Shown: piece after piece, positions 47,676-58,517 of the stretch
Numbering within the stretch: the first letter of the stretch is position 1
Layout of the letters: every line of letters starts with the position of its first letter
From: Physcomitrium patens
Taxonomy: Eukaryota; Streptophyta; Bryopsida; Funariales; Funariaceae
Reading direction: 5' to 3'
Length of the DNA stretch: 64,000 bases
NCBI RefSeq assembly: GCF_000002425.4
Contig: NC_037271.1
Span: 7,650,905 to 7,714,904, forward strand
Notes under the pieces: model-generated
Seen by the model: the letters and a program-made list of their open reading frames with translations, nothing else
Told to the model about the DNA's origin: nothing
The model's database searches: none
Program-made: the position numbers and the translations under genes

Positions 47676-48096
47676 TGTCACGGACACAGAATACAGACTT
47701 GATATCTACCAAGAAGTTCAAGAAGAACTGGCAAGAACTAGATTAATCAGATGAATACAAGAACAACACCAGAGAGGTGAGCTAGAGCTCTAAGAGATGT
47801 GTTGTCGAGACTGAAGAACTCTTCAGCCTCGATCCCAATATATACTCCTATTTAAGAAGCTTCTCAAGCAACTTCTACCAACTAGGAAGCTTCTAGAAGG
47901 TTCCAGAGACTTGCTTCTAGAAGGTTCTAAAAACTTATCTGTAGAAAGTTCTAAGGACTATGTCCCTAACATCTTCTACCAACTAAGAAGCTTCTAAAAG
48001 ATTCCAGAGACTTGCTTCTAGAAGGTTCTAGAAGCTTGTCTCTAGAAGGTTCTAGAAACTTGTCTCTAGAAGGTTCTAAGAACTATGTCCCTATCA
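47676..48096 (-). repeat. 5' LTR of the heat-element chromovirus
   Basis: 421 bp. On the minus strand it begins TGATAGGGACATAG and ends CCGTGACA. A ~101-bp unit (from 47872 and from 47973) is duplicated. The TATA box TATATA is at about 47839-47844, with the GAAnnTTC-rich unit lying just upstream on the minus strand. Confidence 0.93.
47856..48076 (-). promoter_or_regulatory. Heat-shock-element array in the U3 of the 5' LTR
   Basis: Perfect heat-shock elements (alternating GAA and TTC spaced by 2) occur as a four-module block at 47886-47903 (GAAGCTTCTAGAAGGTTC), a four-module block at 48016-48033 (TTCTAGAAGGTTCTAGAA) and three-module blocks at 47915-47927 and 48045-48057. Two-module remnants occur at 47856, 47944, 47987 and 48069. 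They lie 10-230 bp upstream of the minus-strand TATA box, the position expected for HSF-driven transcription. The left LTR carries the same array. Confidence 0.8.
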
Positions 48097-48613
48097 AATC
48101 TACAACCAATCAAAACCAACCACATTTATCATAATTACCATATTTTTCATCAAAGGTGGGTCTCTTAAGTAAAACCATGGGTCTATTTAACATTCCCCAT
48201 ACATACATACATATTTATATTTATATTGGAACGTATGTAAATTCTAGTGATGTGCGACTCAGAAATCCGTAGGGTTCGCATCCAAGCCATCAATAATAAC
48301 GAACGTGCTTCATCCACTTTAGAAATCATCCCGAAGCGTTTCGTGTTCACGCCCTCCAAAGCAAAACCATACGGAGGCCATGGCGACGATTGTGAAGGCG
48401 TCGCGGTCTCTCTCTCTCTCTCGTCTCCTTGTCGTATTGTGTCTGCGAGACCTGGTTGTTGGTTGTTTTGCAGTGAATTTGGAACTGTGAGTGCGTGTGC
48501 GTTTCCTCTTTTTCTCTTAATTCTCGACATTTTGCCTTGGGAGTGGGTCTTCACACGAAGAGAACGTTGATAGCTGCGTTCGGGAGGGAGAGACACAACC
48601 TTCGGCAAGCACA
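48097..48613. other. Upstream region of the COX5B relic
   Basis: After the AATCT duplication the sequence becomes less AT-rich. A CT-rich tract (TCTCTCTCTCTCTC, about 48408) and GC-richer DNA precede the ATG at 48614, consistent with an old promoter and 5' UTR. No separate gene is supported. The 161-codon minus-strand frame at 48183-48668 is antisense to the COX5B relic start. Confidence 0.45.
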
Positions 48614-50018
48614 ATGTTGAGAATAGCGGGACGAGGCTTGTCGCGTGTTCTTTGCACGTCTCTAACACAGCCCGGCCACTCCGGCTCTGCTTCGGTGGCT
48701 ACTGTGCTCTCCTCACCAAGATGTCTTCACGACACTGGTGACTGCTACGGTAGTTGCTCACCACGGTTTAACTAATTCTATGCAGTAAATTATACATTCG
48801 TTGGAAGTACGAAACAAATGCTTTATCAACCTGGTTCAATTGATAAAGCATGTGCACCACCCCTGGAGACTGTATACCAGGACTTACATCTATGTCGCTG
48901 GTTTTAGAAAGAAGCCCTAATTTTTGGCCTTGCTTCCGCACAATGGGTGTTCAACCAGTAATCAATTACCTTGAGTTTGCTTGCGGAAGTGGTACCACCG
49001 ATATCTACGAATGTTTAACTTGTACCTTTGTACTCGATTGGTGTTCATCGGTCTCCAATGTGGGAATTAAATCGCTGGTTCTCAACCAAGTCAGAATGCA
49101 GTCATGGTGGTTCTTAATTCAGCTGCCGGAAAAGAGGTTTTATGTGGAGACAAACATTTTCATATAATTAATCTTAGGCAATCTGCACATTATGTAGTGG
49201 AACCGACGAAATGGAGGTATACAACATCGAGAGAAATACATTTCGTAGTTCTGTAGCTGGAAGTCTCGAAGAGTAGTGTCTAAATGTTCCTCAGGTGCTC
49301 AAAGGTTTACGAATGAAGAAAGTTCAAGTCGATGACAGAAAAAGAAACCTCTCGTTCTTGATGACTGTTAATGGTTCAAGTCTGGTTCCTCCTTAAACAT
49401 CGTACTTGATGAGGATCTTCGTCCGTAAGATTCAGAATCCAAATGCATCAGGTAGAACTAGCGACTAACTCGAATCTGTGCTTGAATATGGAGGAAAGAT
49501 CTCAGTTGTGTACATGGAAACCTTGTAAATTGGTTGATCCAGCTACATGACAGCCTATATTGACTCGAACGTATTTTAAGATGCCACCAAATTTTATCAG
49601 GAGTGCTAAAAGCCGTGGCTCTGTGTCTCATTGTCAGGCGATTTCGGGATTGCAACTGGAGTGGAGCGGGAGGAGTTGGAATGGAAGAGGCAGGTAACGA
49701 CTACATCTCTAAGCCTCGTAAAACTAACCATGGCTAGTGCTCCGTTGGATCAATTTTGACTGTGTTAGAGTGCTCCTTTCGTGCAGGGCAAATCCCGGTT
49801 CTATCTTTCTCCTCCTCGTGGACCATTCGGCACCAAGGTTAGGATGTTATTCACGAATTATGCCGTGATTCTTTCAGGTAACCCAAAAAATTGGCGTTTA
49901 AAAATAGTCATGCTTGGAAAAGTAACACTTAGCTGATTTTGTGTCAGGGGAATGTCTCTGGTACCAGTCGAAGGTTACGGGAGTTGGTGGTCAACCTGGC
50001 AGTGACGAACATCATTAG
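48614..50018 (+). pseudogene. Decayed duplicate of COX5B
   Basis: Mirrors the intact COX5B gene on the other strand. Exon 1 (48614-48749) starts MLRIAGRGLSRVLCTS, close to the intact MLRTAGRSLSRVLHTT, and ends in the same phase. Exon 2 (49638-49693) encodes DFGIATGVEREELEWKRQ. Exon 3 (49787-49837) encodes GKSRFYLSPPRGPFGTK, the same length as in the intact gene. The exons for the zinc-binding middle are missing or unrecognisable; only ECLWYQ remains where ECPVCTQ is expected, so a zinc Cys is Tyr. The end KVTGVGGQPGSDEHH with TAG at 50016-50018 survives but cannot be reached in frame by obvious splicing. The preserved introns show DNA duplication, not retroposition. Confidence 0.8.
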
Positions 50019-51041
50019 TCTTTCCAAGACTGATGACTACCCTGAAATACAGTAAAAATTTGTCGAGGTGAGGCAGTTTGGACCGGATCAGATTTGACGA
50101 CAGGTTAAGGAAGAAGTGAACAAGGTCCTGAAAACCATAAATTTTTTTATCTATCGACAGTTCTTCTAATGCACATATCTACCCAGTTATCCACCAATAC
50201 TTGAGCTAAATATGAAGAATGGAATCTACATGCTCGCTTAATGCCCCTTGACACGCGTCAATGTTGCTTAGGTTAAGTTTTTCAGCAGCTCGGAGCTGAT
50301 AACATCATAGCACTCTGAATTATAAAAAAATTTGTTGACAAACGTTTTTCATATTCTATAAGGCGAACAAACCTAATTAAGCTGTAAACTTGACTGTCAA
50401 CTAGTAAAAGCTAGACTATAAGAAACGTTAATTAAAAAAAAAAAAAAATCTAACAGTGATGCCCAAACGATGAGTAATTATTTCTGGCCATTAGCAGCAC
50501 TGATAATGGACTGTTACATGGAGAACTAAGGTCGATGCACTGAGCTTGAATGTGTAGATAGGCATCTTCGTTCCCTCTAAATAGTAGAGCAATATATAGA
50601 GTGAAGGTCAGAGTAAACCATGTTTCAGAAGTTGAGAATAAGGTTATGGCAGAGTATAGTAATAAAAAATCAACGGCCAATTATCAACGAGCAATAGATC
50701 TGAACTACGAAAGATTGGGGGAGGCATAAGACAGATACCTCCGGAAAACCCCCAACATCCAACTTGAAGCTTTCTTATTACGTGACAGAAGACAGCACCC
50801 ACCTTGTGCCAGCAGAAAAAGGAGAATTGATGTGATAATCAAATACTCCATTGATTTCAACCTAAGCATTTCTAAAAAATGCGTCGAAACTTGTAAGGTC
50901 ATCAGGACAGGAAGACCTCTGAACTTGCTCAGAAAAAGGCTCCACAGAGCATAAAATATCTGCCCAAACTTGCCTATGTAGCCTCTCACTTGAGTAAGCA
51001 CACCATTTGACCACACAGCGTGATCAATGCTTGATGAGCTC
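50019..51041. other. Convergent intergenic region between the two COX5B copies
   Basis: About 1 kb without a supported gene, with a poly-A run near 50436. It holds the 3' UTRs of the two convergent copies. Minus-strand frames here (50450-50680 and 50705-51073) have no recognisable motif; the latter overlaps the COX5B last exon in another phase. Confidence 0.5.
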
Positions 51042-53249
51042 CTAATGATGTTCATCAGATCCAGGCTTTCCACCCGGTCCTATCACCTTCAACTGTAAAA
51101 CAAACAGTCACCCAATTACTTGCAAGCCACTAAAAATTTGGTCGTATAACACTACAGGAGGAATTCTTCCAAATAAACCAACTGCAGTGGGGCAGATGAG
51201 CAAATAGAATGAACAACCCAGATCAACAACGAAAAATATGGTCAAACAACTGCAGCCCAGAAGATATTCTTAAATGGAATGCAATCTTAAACTCAAATAT
51301 AAGATAGTGCAGGTTACCTCGAAAACTTGCGTGCAAACAGGGCACTCGAAACTTTGGCCCTTCTCCAGAGTGAACCAAGTCACATCATGTTCATCCTCTG
51401 TTCACACAATAGAACAAAATAAGAAGTGCATTAGCTGCCGCAATAGGAAAAGGTGAGATTGTTGAGATAGAGCGACAAATTACTTGCGGTCTTGCAGCAA
51501 TTGTTCCTTTCCTGGGACAAGAACAGATGGTAGGTCCTATTAGACAATTGCTGCAGGTATTGTCGGTCAAATTCTTGATTGGATTAAATAACCATTGCTT
51601 AGAACCTCTGCATCAAAATGATTTTGTTTAAGTTTTAACTTAGTTGAGTTTGAAGATAAGTTACAGATTGAATAAGTTAAAATAAAATTGAATCGTAACT
51701 ACCTCAGCAACTAACACCCGGATCGACTTCTAAGCCAATGGCATCTCTTCCTGTTGCCAAATTGATAAAATAGCCATATCATGCACCATAGCGGAAGGCA
51801 AGCACAGGACAGGCATTTGTGTTTATATTATGTGCATTAAAAGATTCTTAAAAATATAGTGTAAATACTGAACGTTCGCTAGGTTATTATTTTGACCCAA
51901 CAATTACAAAGAGATCGTCAGAAATACTTACCACCAATGCCTCCTGAACATCCAACAACCCGTTCATCGTAGTTTGATTCGATGACTGCGGGAGCTTCCT
52001 GATAACAAGGTGCAAGTTCACAAAATAAGCATAACAGTAGCAGGCGTTACTTCACCTCCATCCAATATTTCTCACGCATTCGACCAAATACAAATAGGAA
52101 AGTACAAAGCAGACTTTCTGGACAAGAAATAAAATGAATCTCTGGACGTAGATGAGCAGGAATATTACCTTAGTGCCAAAAGGTCCGCGTGGAGGATCGA
52201 GATCAAACCGCTTCTTCCCCTACAGAAAACGAAAAACAAACATAAAGGTAAATAAAGACACTAGCAGACAGAATAACGCCAAATGCAACAATACTCAGTG
52301 ATAGAATCCAGACCTGACGCTGATATTCCAGCTCCTCCCGCTCAGCTCCGGTTGCAATCCCAAATTCATCCAATTGACCTAGCATCACATACAAGGGTAT
52401 TCTTTAACACTCTCTAAATAACAGTGGTTCTATGATATACTGGTTGATATTAGACCGTCACCTGTACTTCAGTTTCAATTATCACTATAATACCCAGAAA
52501 AAGGTCTAAGACTGTCCACCACACCGTATAAACTCCAATTCTGCCGGTAAGTTGCATGTCTCTTCCTAAATTGTGAACTGGAAAAGACTGATACTTCAAT
52601 GTAATTGGGACACACAATGTGATTGACCTACTCTTTAATTATGTTATGAATTCAACAAGAAATAAAATCGAAATACATGAAAGACTAAACTCACATTCGA
52701 AAGAGAAAGTAAGTTCCAAGAGATAGCAGGCAAGCACACTACATACCCTAAGATTGAAGTTAGAATTGTTCCCAAATATGTTTCGGGGACAACCGGATTC
52801 CGAGATGGGGTACAGCACTAACCATGCCATTGAAATGATAATTGCCAGTCACAATCTCAGTGTATTGAAGGCTAGAAATACCTAACGCCTACCGAAAATC
52901 TAAAATTTCTTCCCAACTACCACTCATATCGCAGAAAAGCAGCATCTGCAGGTATTCGGATTGATGACCTCGAAATCGCGCGTTTCATCATCGAATACGA
53001 TCAGAATCTTCAAACGGCAGAAAAGGACCACAGTTCATGTTTCAAAATAGCCTGCAAATCGAGGACGGGTGCACCATAGGGCGTACCAGATGCAGCATGG
53101 CCACTAAGACTGAAACCACTGGCATTGAACCATCTCCGCGAGGACAGCACACCAGCCGCAGGAACGGGTACGGGCGGGATTCCGTGGGTGCGCTGCGCCA
53201 CAGTCGTGTGGAGCACACGCGACAAGCTTCGTCCCGCTGTCCTCAACAT
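51042..53249 (-). CDS. COX5B: Cytochrome c oxidase subunit 5B, mitochondrial (six exons)
   Basis: Nuclear-encoded zinc-binding subunit of respiratory complex IV, on the matrix side of the inner mitochondrial membrane. Exons by GT-AG sites and phase: 53249-53087, 52378-52314, 52219-52169, 51998-51932, 51397-51318, 51092-51042, giving 158 residues. The Arg/Ser-rich N-terminus (MLRTAGRSLSRVLHTT) is a mitochondrial presequence. The mature part has FGIATGAEREELE, PPRGPFGTKEAPAVIES, RVVGCSGG, EDEHDVTWFTLEKG and FECPVCTQVFEL, matching plant COX5B including the visible zinc cysteines of GCSGG and CPVC. It ends GSDEHH. The start is the only ATG before the presequence. All junctions keep frame, so it appears functional. 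A broken inverted copy lies at 48614-50018. Confidence 0.92.
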
Positions 53250-54580
53250 TGTGCACTGCTAACCCTTCACTGGCCTCACCTTCCCTGCTCACCGCGCTGG
53301 TCACATCTAATAAAACTAAGAAAGGTGAGCAACGAAACTAGTTCGATATGTTTGGTCCCTTCGATGAGCGACCTCGGTTGGAAGGGCACATTGACAGAGC
53401 GAAAGACTTCGCAGAAAACCCTAGTTTGTCTCATTTCCCATCATTGGTCCCTGCCAGCAGTAAGAGATGCTGATCACCCGTCGATGTAGCGAAGGGCCCA
53501 GATGCATCGAAAATTCGGCTGATCTGGCCTTCTTGGGGTTGCTTGCTGGAACAGTTGCCAAAATCAATCAGCGAAAGCCACTGGCAGTTGGAGAAAACCA
53601 GCCGAGCAAAGATGCGGGCCATGTTTTTGAAGGAAAAAGAACATGTGTCACGTAAAATCTTGGTCAATAGCCACGACAAGCAGCAGGCCACCGATTGATT
53701 ACCGGAAACAACTGTATTTTCCTGCCTAAACTATTGCGGAAAAAGCTGTTAGTCAGGGAGTTGTTGTAACTGAAGCTAGCTGTGCAGTTGTGGCGATAAG
53801 TTTCCGACGTCAGTTCTCAAAAAAAAAAATAAATAAATAAATAAAACGTACATGGCTAAAATTCACTTTGAAAATTGCTTTTTTAGATTAATTTTTCCCG
53901 AGTGATAACACGAGCATCTTGAATTTGTTATGGCATTGGGGATTACGAAACGTGCTCACGTTGAGTAGTATGCATTCCATTACAGAACTATTTGTACCAT
54001 TTTGTCACTGTTAAGGTGTGATGAGAAATTAAGTGCTCAGAAAACTGACTTAAGTTGTTTCACTTTGAAGACAACTTCTGCACAATCATAAAACCATCCT
54101 TAAGCAGATAGCACATGAGGCAAGATCCTAGACCTCGAAACTCACAAGAGGTCTGGATGCAGAAACTCTGTAACAGTGTTTCTCAATGACTAGTTTTTCT
54201 GTGACCACACGCAAATGTACTCGACGCAAAGGAAATTGGCTGATTATAAATCTAAATTCTCAAGGGCGCCCATTGGCGAACACCGACGATCTGGAAGAGA
54301 AACCCACTATAGAAACTATCGCTTGAAACAATGAGAAAAAACAAACAGTAACAGCCACAAAAAGATTTTACTACAAGACAGGATGTATCCCAAGGGTTTA
54401 CGAACCTATCTAACTCCAGTGCACCACCTTCAGCTGATCACTATTCAATGTACTGCTGGTAAACACGATATTGCCTTGGTCCTCCTGGCCTTCTTGCGGG
54501 CATGTCAACGACGACATACATGTAGATCTTTACAGCCGTATGCTGCATTTTTTGATGGAGCTTTAAGTGATACAAAATTG
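53250..54580. other. COX5B upstream region and HISN2 downstream region
   Basis: COX5B promoter and 5' UTR next to 53250; HISN2 3' UTR next to 54580. An A-rich AAATAAATAAATAAATAAA tract lies near 53826. Open frames at 53431-53691 (minus) and 54383-54631 (plus) show no family features and I do not call them. Confidence 0.5.
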
Positions 54581-56682
54581 CTAACCTGCAGTTGGCTTGG
54601 GCGGTCGCTTGCTTTTCTCCTCAATGCCTGATTGACCGAAACGTTTTCGTAACTCAGTCGTCACCTCTTCCAACTTGACGTTCTGGACAGACAGTAAAAC
54701 CATGCTATGGTACAACAGATCTGCCATCTCCGACACTGTGCGTTCCATTCCTTCCGATGCTTCTACTGTTTGGCACAGTTCAGATGCTTCTTCCCTGTAA
54801 AGAGGAATGAATACAACTAAAATTACCACCTCAAATCAATTCCCCCTTGGAAGTAGTCATCTGAGTAGTTCTATAGAACATACATAATCAGAACAAAAAG
54901 TAGAACTTATAAATCAATAATTCGAAGGCCTTCCGCAAAGAAAAAAGAAGTTGTAATGCGATCGACACAATCGTACCTAATTTTGGAACACAACAACTTG
55001 GGATCTTGCTGTAGTCGTCTTGTCCAAGACGGTTTTGCACCAGGGGCAATTTCCTCAGTTTTTCGTCTGGCAATCAACTCCTCCAATGCATACAAGGTCG
55101 ACGCAAGCAATTTTGGCTCGTCCTGTTTTTTTTTCAAAAAGGAAAAAGAAAAAAAATCAATTTAAGAATTTAGGTACTCCACGCCAAAACAGCAAAGTGA
55201 TTTCTCCGTGACTGCAACGGCACAACAAGGTCATGACAATCTAAACGTCCAGTTTTAAGTCCATACAATACAACCAGATACAACTATCATCCCTTGTACA
55301 CTAGGATACTGTAAGTAAAGCAAAATGAGTGATACAGACCATTGGTACAGAAGTGTAATAGCATGTCTCCGCACCAGTATGGCATGTGGGACCATCAGGC
55401 TGTCCTAGATATACGATCTGAAGCACATGTGCAATAAAATAAACTCTGTCAATTTGAATCCCCATTTTGTACAAAATACATCCGCAATGGCTCGGACGAT
55501 AGAACTTGAATAGAACATAAGAATCGTGCATTGCCCAAAGCCAATGCCGAAATATTTTTAGAGAAAAGTTCAGTTGAGCAAGAGACGCACGGAATCTCGG
55601 TCACAGTCGATAGATATATCTTGTACGTGAATGAAATTGTGGGAAGTCTCGCCTTTCGTCCATAACTGTGAGCGACTACGACTGAAAAATGTGGCACGCC
55701 GGGATGCTATTGTGGCTGATATTGCATCCCGGTTGGCAAAGCCCTGCATGAGTATTGCGCCTGTATCCACATTTTGAGCTATGGCAACCACCAGGCCGTT
55801 CTTATCCCATTTCAATGTATCTAGAAACGCTTCTACCTGCATCACCGGGCGACTGGTTTGAACAATTTCACTCATGCTGGTAGTTCTTCACAGTACTTCA
55901 ACACTCACTCGTACTTCAACCGACTGCAGTAAATTTTGCAAAACAGACACTCATGTACGCCTAGATTGTATCATAAAAGCAATACTGTGCGATAAATCGC
56001 TTAAACCCTAAATCGCGAGAGAAAAGTCACAAGGACAAAGTCGCAATCAGACTTGTCTAGTAAAATCGGAAAGTAGGAGAATCGAGATTGAAATGTAAAT
56101 GCTAAAGACCGGATTCTCCGATCATGATATTACTCATAAGATTCATTAAAATGTACAGCAACCGCATAATTCGCCAGTAAGTCAACCTAATCCCAATATA
56201 TGACAGTCCATCGGGCAGTTGCGAGCAAGGAGGGATTCCACATATTTGCAATGTGCAAGTCGGGTACGCAAATACTCAAAAACCGTTGCAGAAGGGGAAA
56301 AGAGAAGATATTAAGAACATCTCCGTTTTCCTAGCTCCCCTAAACCGGCGAGATTGATCACTCCTCAATTTTTTTTCTGAAAATATTCAAACTAAGAAGC
56401 GAGGTAAAAATTGGATCACATAAACAGCAGGAGAGAATACGAAGACATCAGACAAACCTCAGGAGTGGAGACGGGCTGGGCTCTAGCCAACTCTCCGGCC
56501 ATCGCAACGACGCCGCCGCATGGTAAGCGGCCCTGCCGTGGCGTCAAGGTCCGCAACGCAGGTGGGCAAGAACGCAACTGCAGTGCGCCGGGTGCAAAAG
56601 AGAAAGAAGATCTAAGAGAGGGCGATGCTGCAACGGTGGCAACGAGGGGAGAGAACGCCGGGCGCAGCAGGGAGGTCGCCAT
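54581..56682 (-). CDS. HISN2: Histidine biosynthesis bifunctional protein HisI-HisE, plastid (HISN2)
   Basis: Catalyses two consecutive steps of histidine synthesis: phosphoribosyl-ATP pyrophosphohydrolase (HisE domain) and phosphoribosyl-AMP cyclohydrolase (HisI domain). Exons: 56682-56458, 55836-55591, 55417-55340, 55122-54977, 54794-54581; all phases fit and give about 302 residues, close to the plant length. Exon 1 is a Ser/Ala/Arg-rich plastid transit peptide starting at ATG in an ACCATGG context; an upstream in-frame GTG is not the start. The HisI domain has NVDTGAILMQGFANRDA, ATFFSRSRSQLWTKGETSHN, DCDRDS and PDGPTCHTGAETCYYTS, with the zinc/catalytic Asp and Cys residues present. The HisE domain has KPSWTRRL, CSKIREEASELC and MADLLYHSMVLL. 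The transcript is monocistronic. Confidence 0.95.
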
Positions 56683-58517
56683 GGTTGACACTTCGAAAGA
56701 GGAGGAATCTTTGGCTTCTCGTGCTCACTAAGCCTTCCCTTCCCAACTCAAACCTCTTCCTCTTGGTATCATTTCTGCCACGATGAAGCTGTTTCCCTCT
56801 CATCAAAGTTCGTTCACTTGGCATTACAAATCCTCACACATAAAAGCTCGAAAAAAATTGAACCGTACATCAATTTTAAAAAGTCGATAGTGAGCAGGGG
56901 CCGGACGCAACGGTGCAGCTTATTCCGATTCTATCAGATGTCTCCGTAGAGATGAAGTATCGAAAGTTGTAATTAGAATTTATACTCTGTAATTGTACGT
57001 TTGTCAAACTGTATGGGACATTAATTAGAGCTTTTCATCGACTAAATTTAGGGTGTAAGGTTTAGCCCCCGTGTGAAGAGCGAGTAAGGAAGCTTTTGCG
57101 CACCGTGACACTGTTTTGAAGTTACAAATGTCACGATGTTTCATTGCCAAAAACCTTAAAACTTTGTTGTAAGTATTTTTACCGGCTCAATGTCAACTAA
57201 TCTATAAATCTCAGTGATTTAGAGTGCAACAATTCCACGTGTCAATGGTTCTTAATGTCACCCCATTAAGTTTGTAGCTAAGATTATACTGATTTACAAC
57301 CGGATTTATACTGTATGGACCACGGATGCTTCAAAGAATGTGAAGGAGACACTTTTAGAAGCTCCATTTGAACGATCGAAAGCTGCTGCTTACCGACAAT
57401 GACTGCTTCTTTAGGCACAGCTATTGCTTTCGGAACAATATTATGATTTTGAGAGTTGATATTTGCGAACAAAGAGTACATGCTTAAAACACAGATAGTG
57501 GATGTTTTTGTGAAACTTACTGCTGACGCTTAAGCATAGAATTTTAAGGAAGTTGGGCTGATTGCTTGCCATTATCACTGCTGCAGTACCAAGTTCATGC
57601 CCTTCTACAATTGGTGTTTACTTTCCCATGCGGCAGTCAACTCCAAACAGCGAGCTGAGCTGCATACTCTTACTCTTTCATGTGGTCTGGCTATATGAAG
57701 GCTGTCTGTATACAGAAGAGATTACAACAATCTTAAAGTACTCTTGCACTTTAAACTATTGATCATCTCCAAACTCTCGGACTACTGCGCATGCGGTTAG
57801 GTGTCACTCGTCAGATCAATCTTTTGAGGCAGGGAAGAGGACATTCGCAGTGGCATATTGGCATCTGTTCTAGGCAAAGCTAAACATCCATGGGAAGGAT
57901 GTGATCGAGTATTTTGAAGTCTTTTACATTCTGCACTCACTAGGACCTAAGTTAAATTTCTACGACTTTCCCTGCTGTTGGTGGTGATAACAATAGGGCT
58001 GTTGAGAGATCGAGCAGCTAGTTATTATTTGTGCAGGCGTCTCGAGTTAGGGCTGTCTGTGAGGATTCCATCACTGGACGAATAGGTCTACCTACCTACA
58101 GTGTGCTCGAGAAGGTTTCAAGGATAGTACATGCCACGTTGTGCTTACAAGCTTTGAAACTTGCATTTTCTACAATTATGATACAATCTGCCATGAATGA
58201 GTATTGTGGTTACCGTTTATGCAATTTGTTGTGCTTACAACCAGGATACTGTTACATTGGCGACAAGCACGTGGAAGATGCTAGGATGCAGTAGTAAGAA
58301 GGGCAAGTTAATATTTGCGGACTCCGACAGCAAGCGCACTAAATTCTGTAAAATGCATTGAACGTCACAATCCAAACTTTATTGCGCACACAATACCAAA
58401 ATTACACCGACGATGCAGTTGATTCCATCTCAGAATCTATAAGGTAGGCACTCTGAGAACGGAAAAAAGTATCTCACTATTCAACACGTTACTGTTTTCG
58501 CCTGAAAATGAATAGCT
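56683..58517. other. HISN2 upstream and LAZY-like downstream region, no supported gene
   Basis: About 1.8 kb. A TC-rich stretch near 56730-56770 is the likely HISN2 5' UTR. The frames at 57284-57481 (minus), 57562-57762 and 58031-58294 (plus) have no conserved features. The stretch 57280-58290 looks like decayed coding DNA in places but I cannot name a family. Confidence 0.45.

Larger units (their letters stand above)
41935..48096 (-). mobile_element. Youngest chromovirus, minus strand, heat-shock-element LTRs
   Basis: 6162 bp, flanked by a perfect AATCT duplication (41930-41934 and 48097-48101). The two 421-bp LTRs differ at roughly 16 positions by eye (about 96% identity). Minus-strand order: 5' LTR (47676-48096), primer word (47640-47648), gag (47395-46370), protease-RT-RNase H-integrase-chromodomain (46369-42891), accessory ORF (42759-42406), 3' LTR (41935-42355). 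It is the same lineage as elements 1 and 2 by protein similarity but has a different LTR. Only a handful of stops interrupt it, so it is the most recent insertion in the window. Confidence 0.93.

Noticed and set aside
48183-48668. 161-codon minus-strand open frame
   Set aside because: Antisense to the COX5B relic exon 1 and its leader; no domain, low-complexity composition, no intron signals.
53037-53489. 150-codon plus-strand frame
   Set aside because: Antisense to COX5B exon 1 and its 5' region; no protein features.
56411-56731. 106-codon plus-strand charged frame
   Set aside because: Antisense to the HISN2 transit-peptide exon; GC-rich DNA leaves long chance frames.
57284-58294. Possible decayed gene between HISN2 and the LAZY-like gene
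   Set aside because: Short frames on both strands with no motif, no consistent splice structure and no family I can name.
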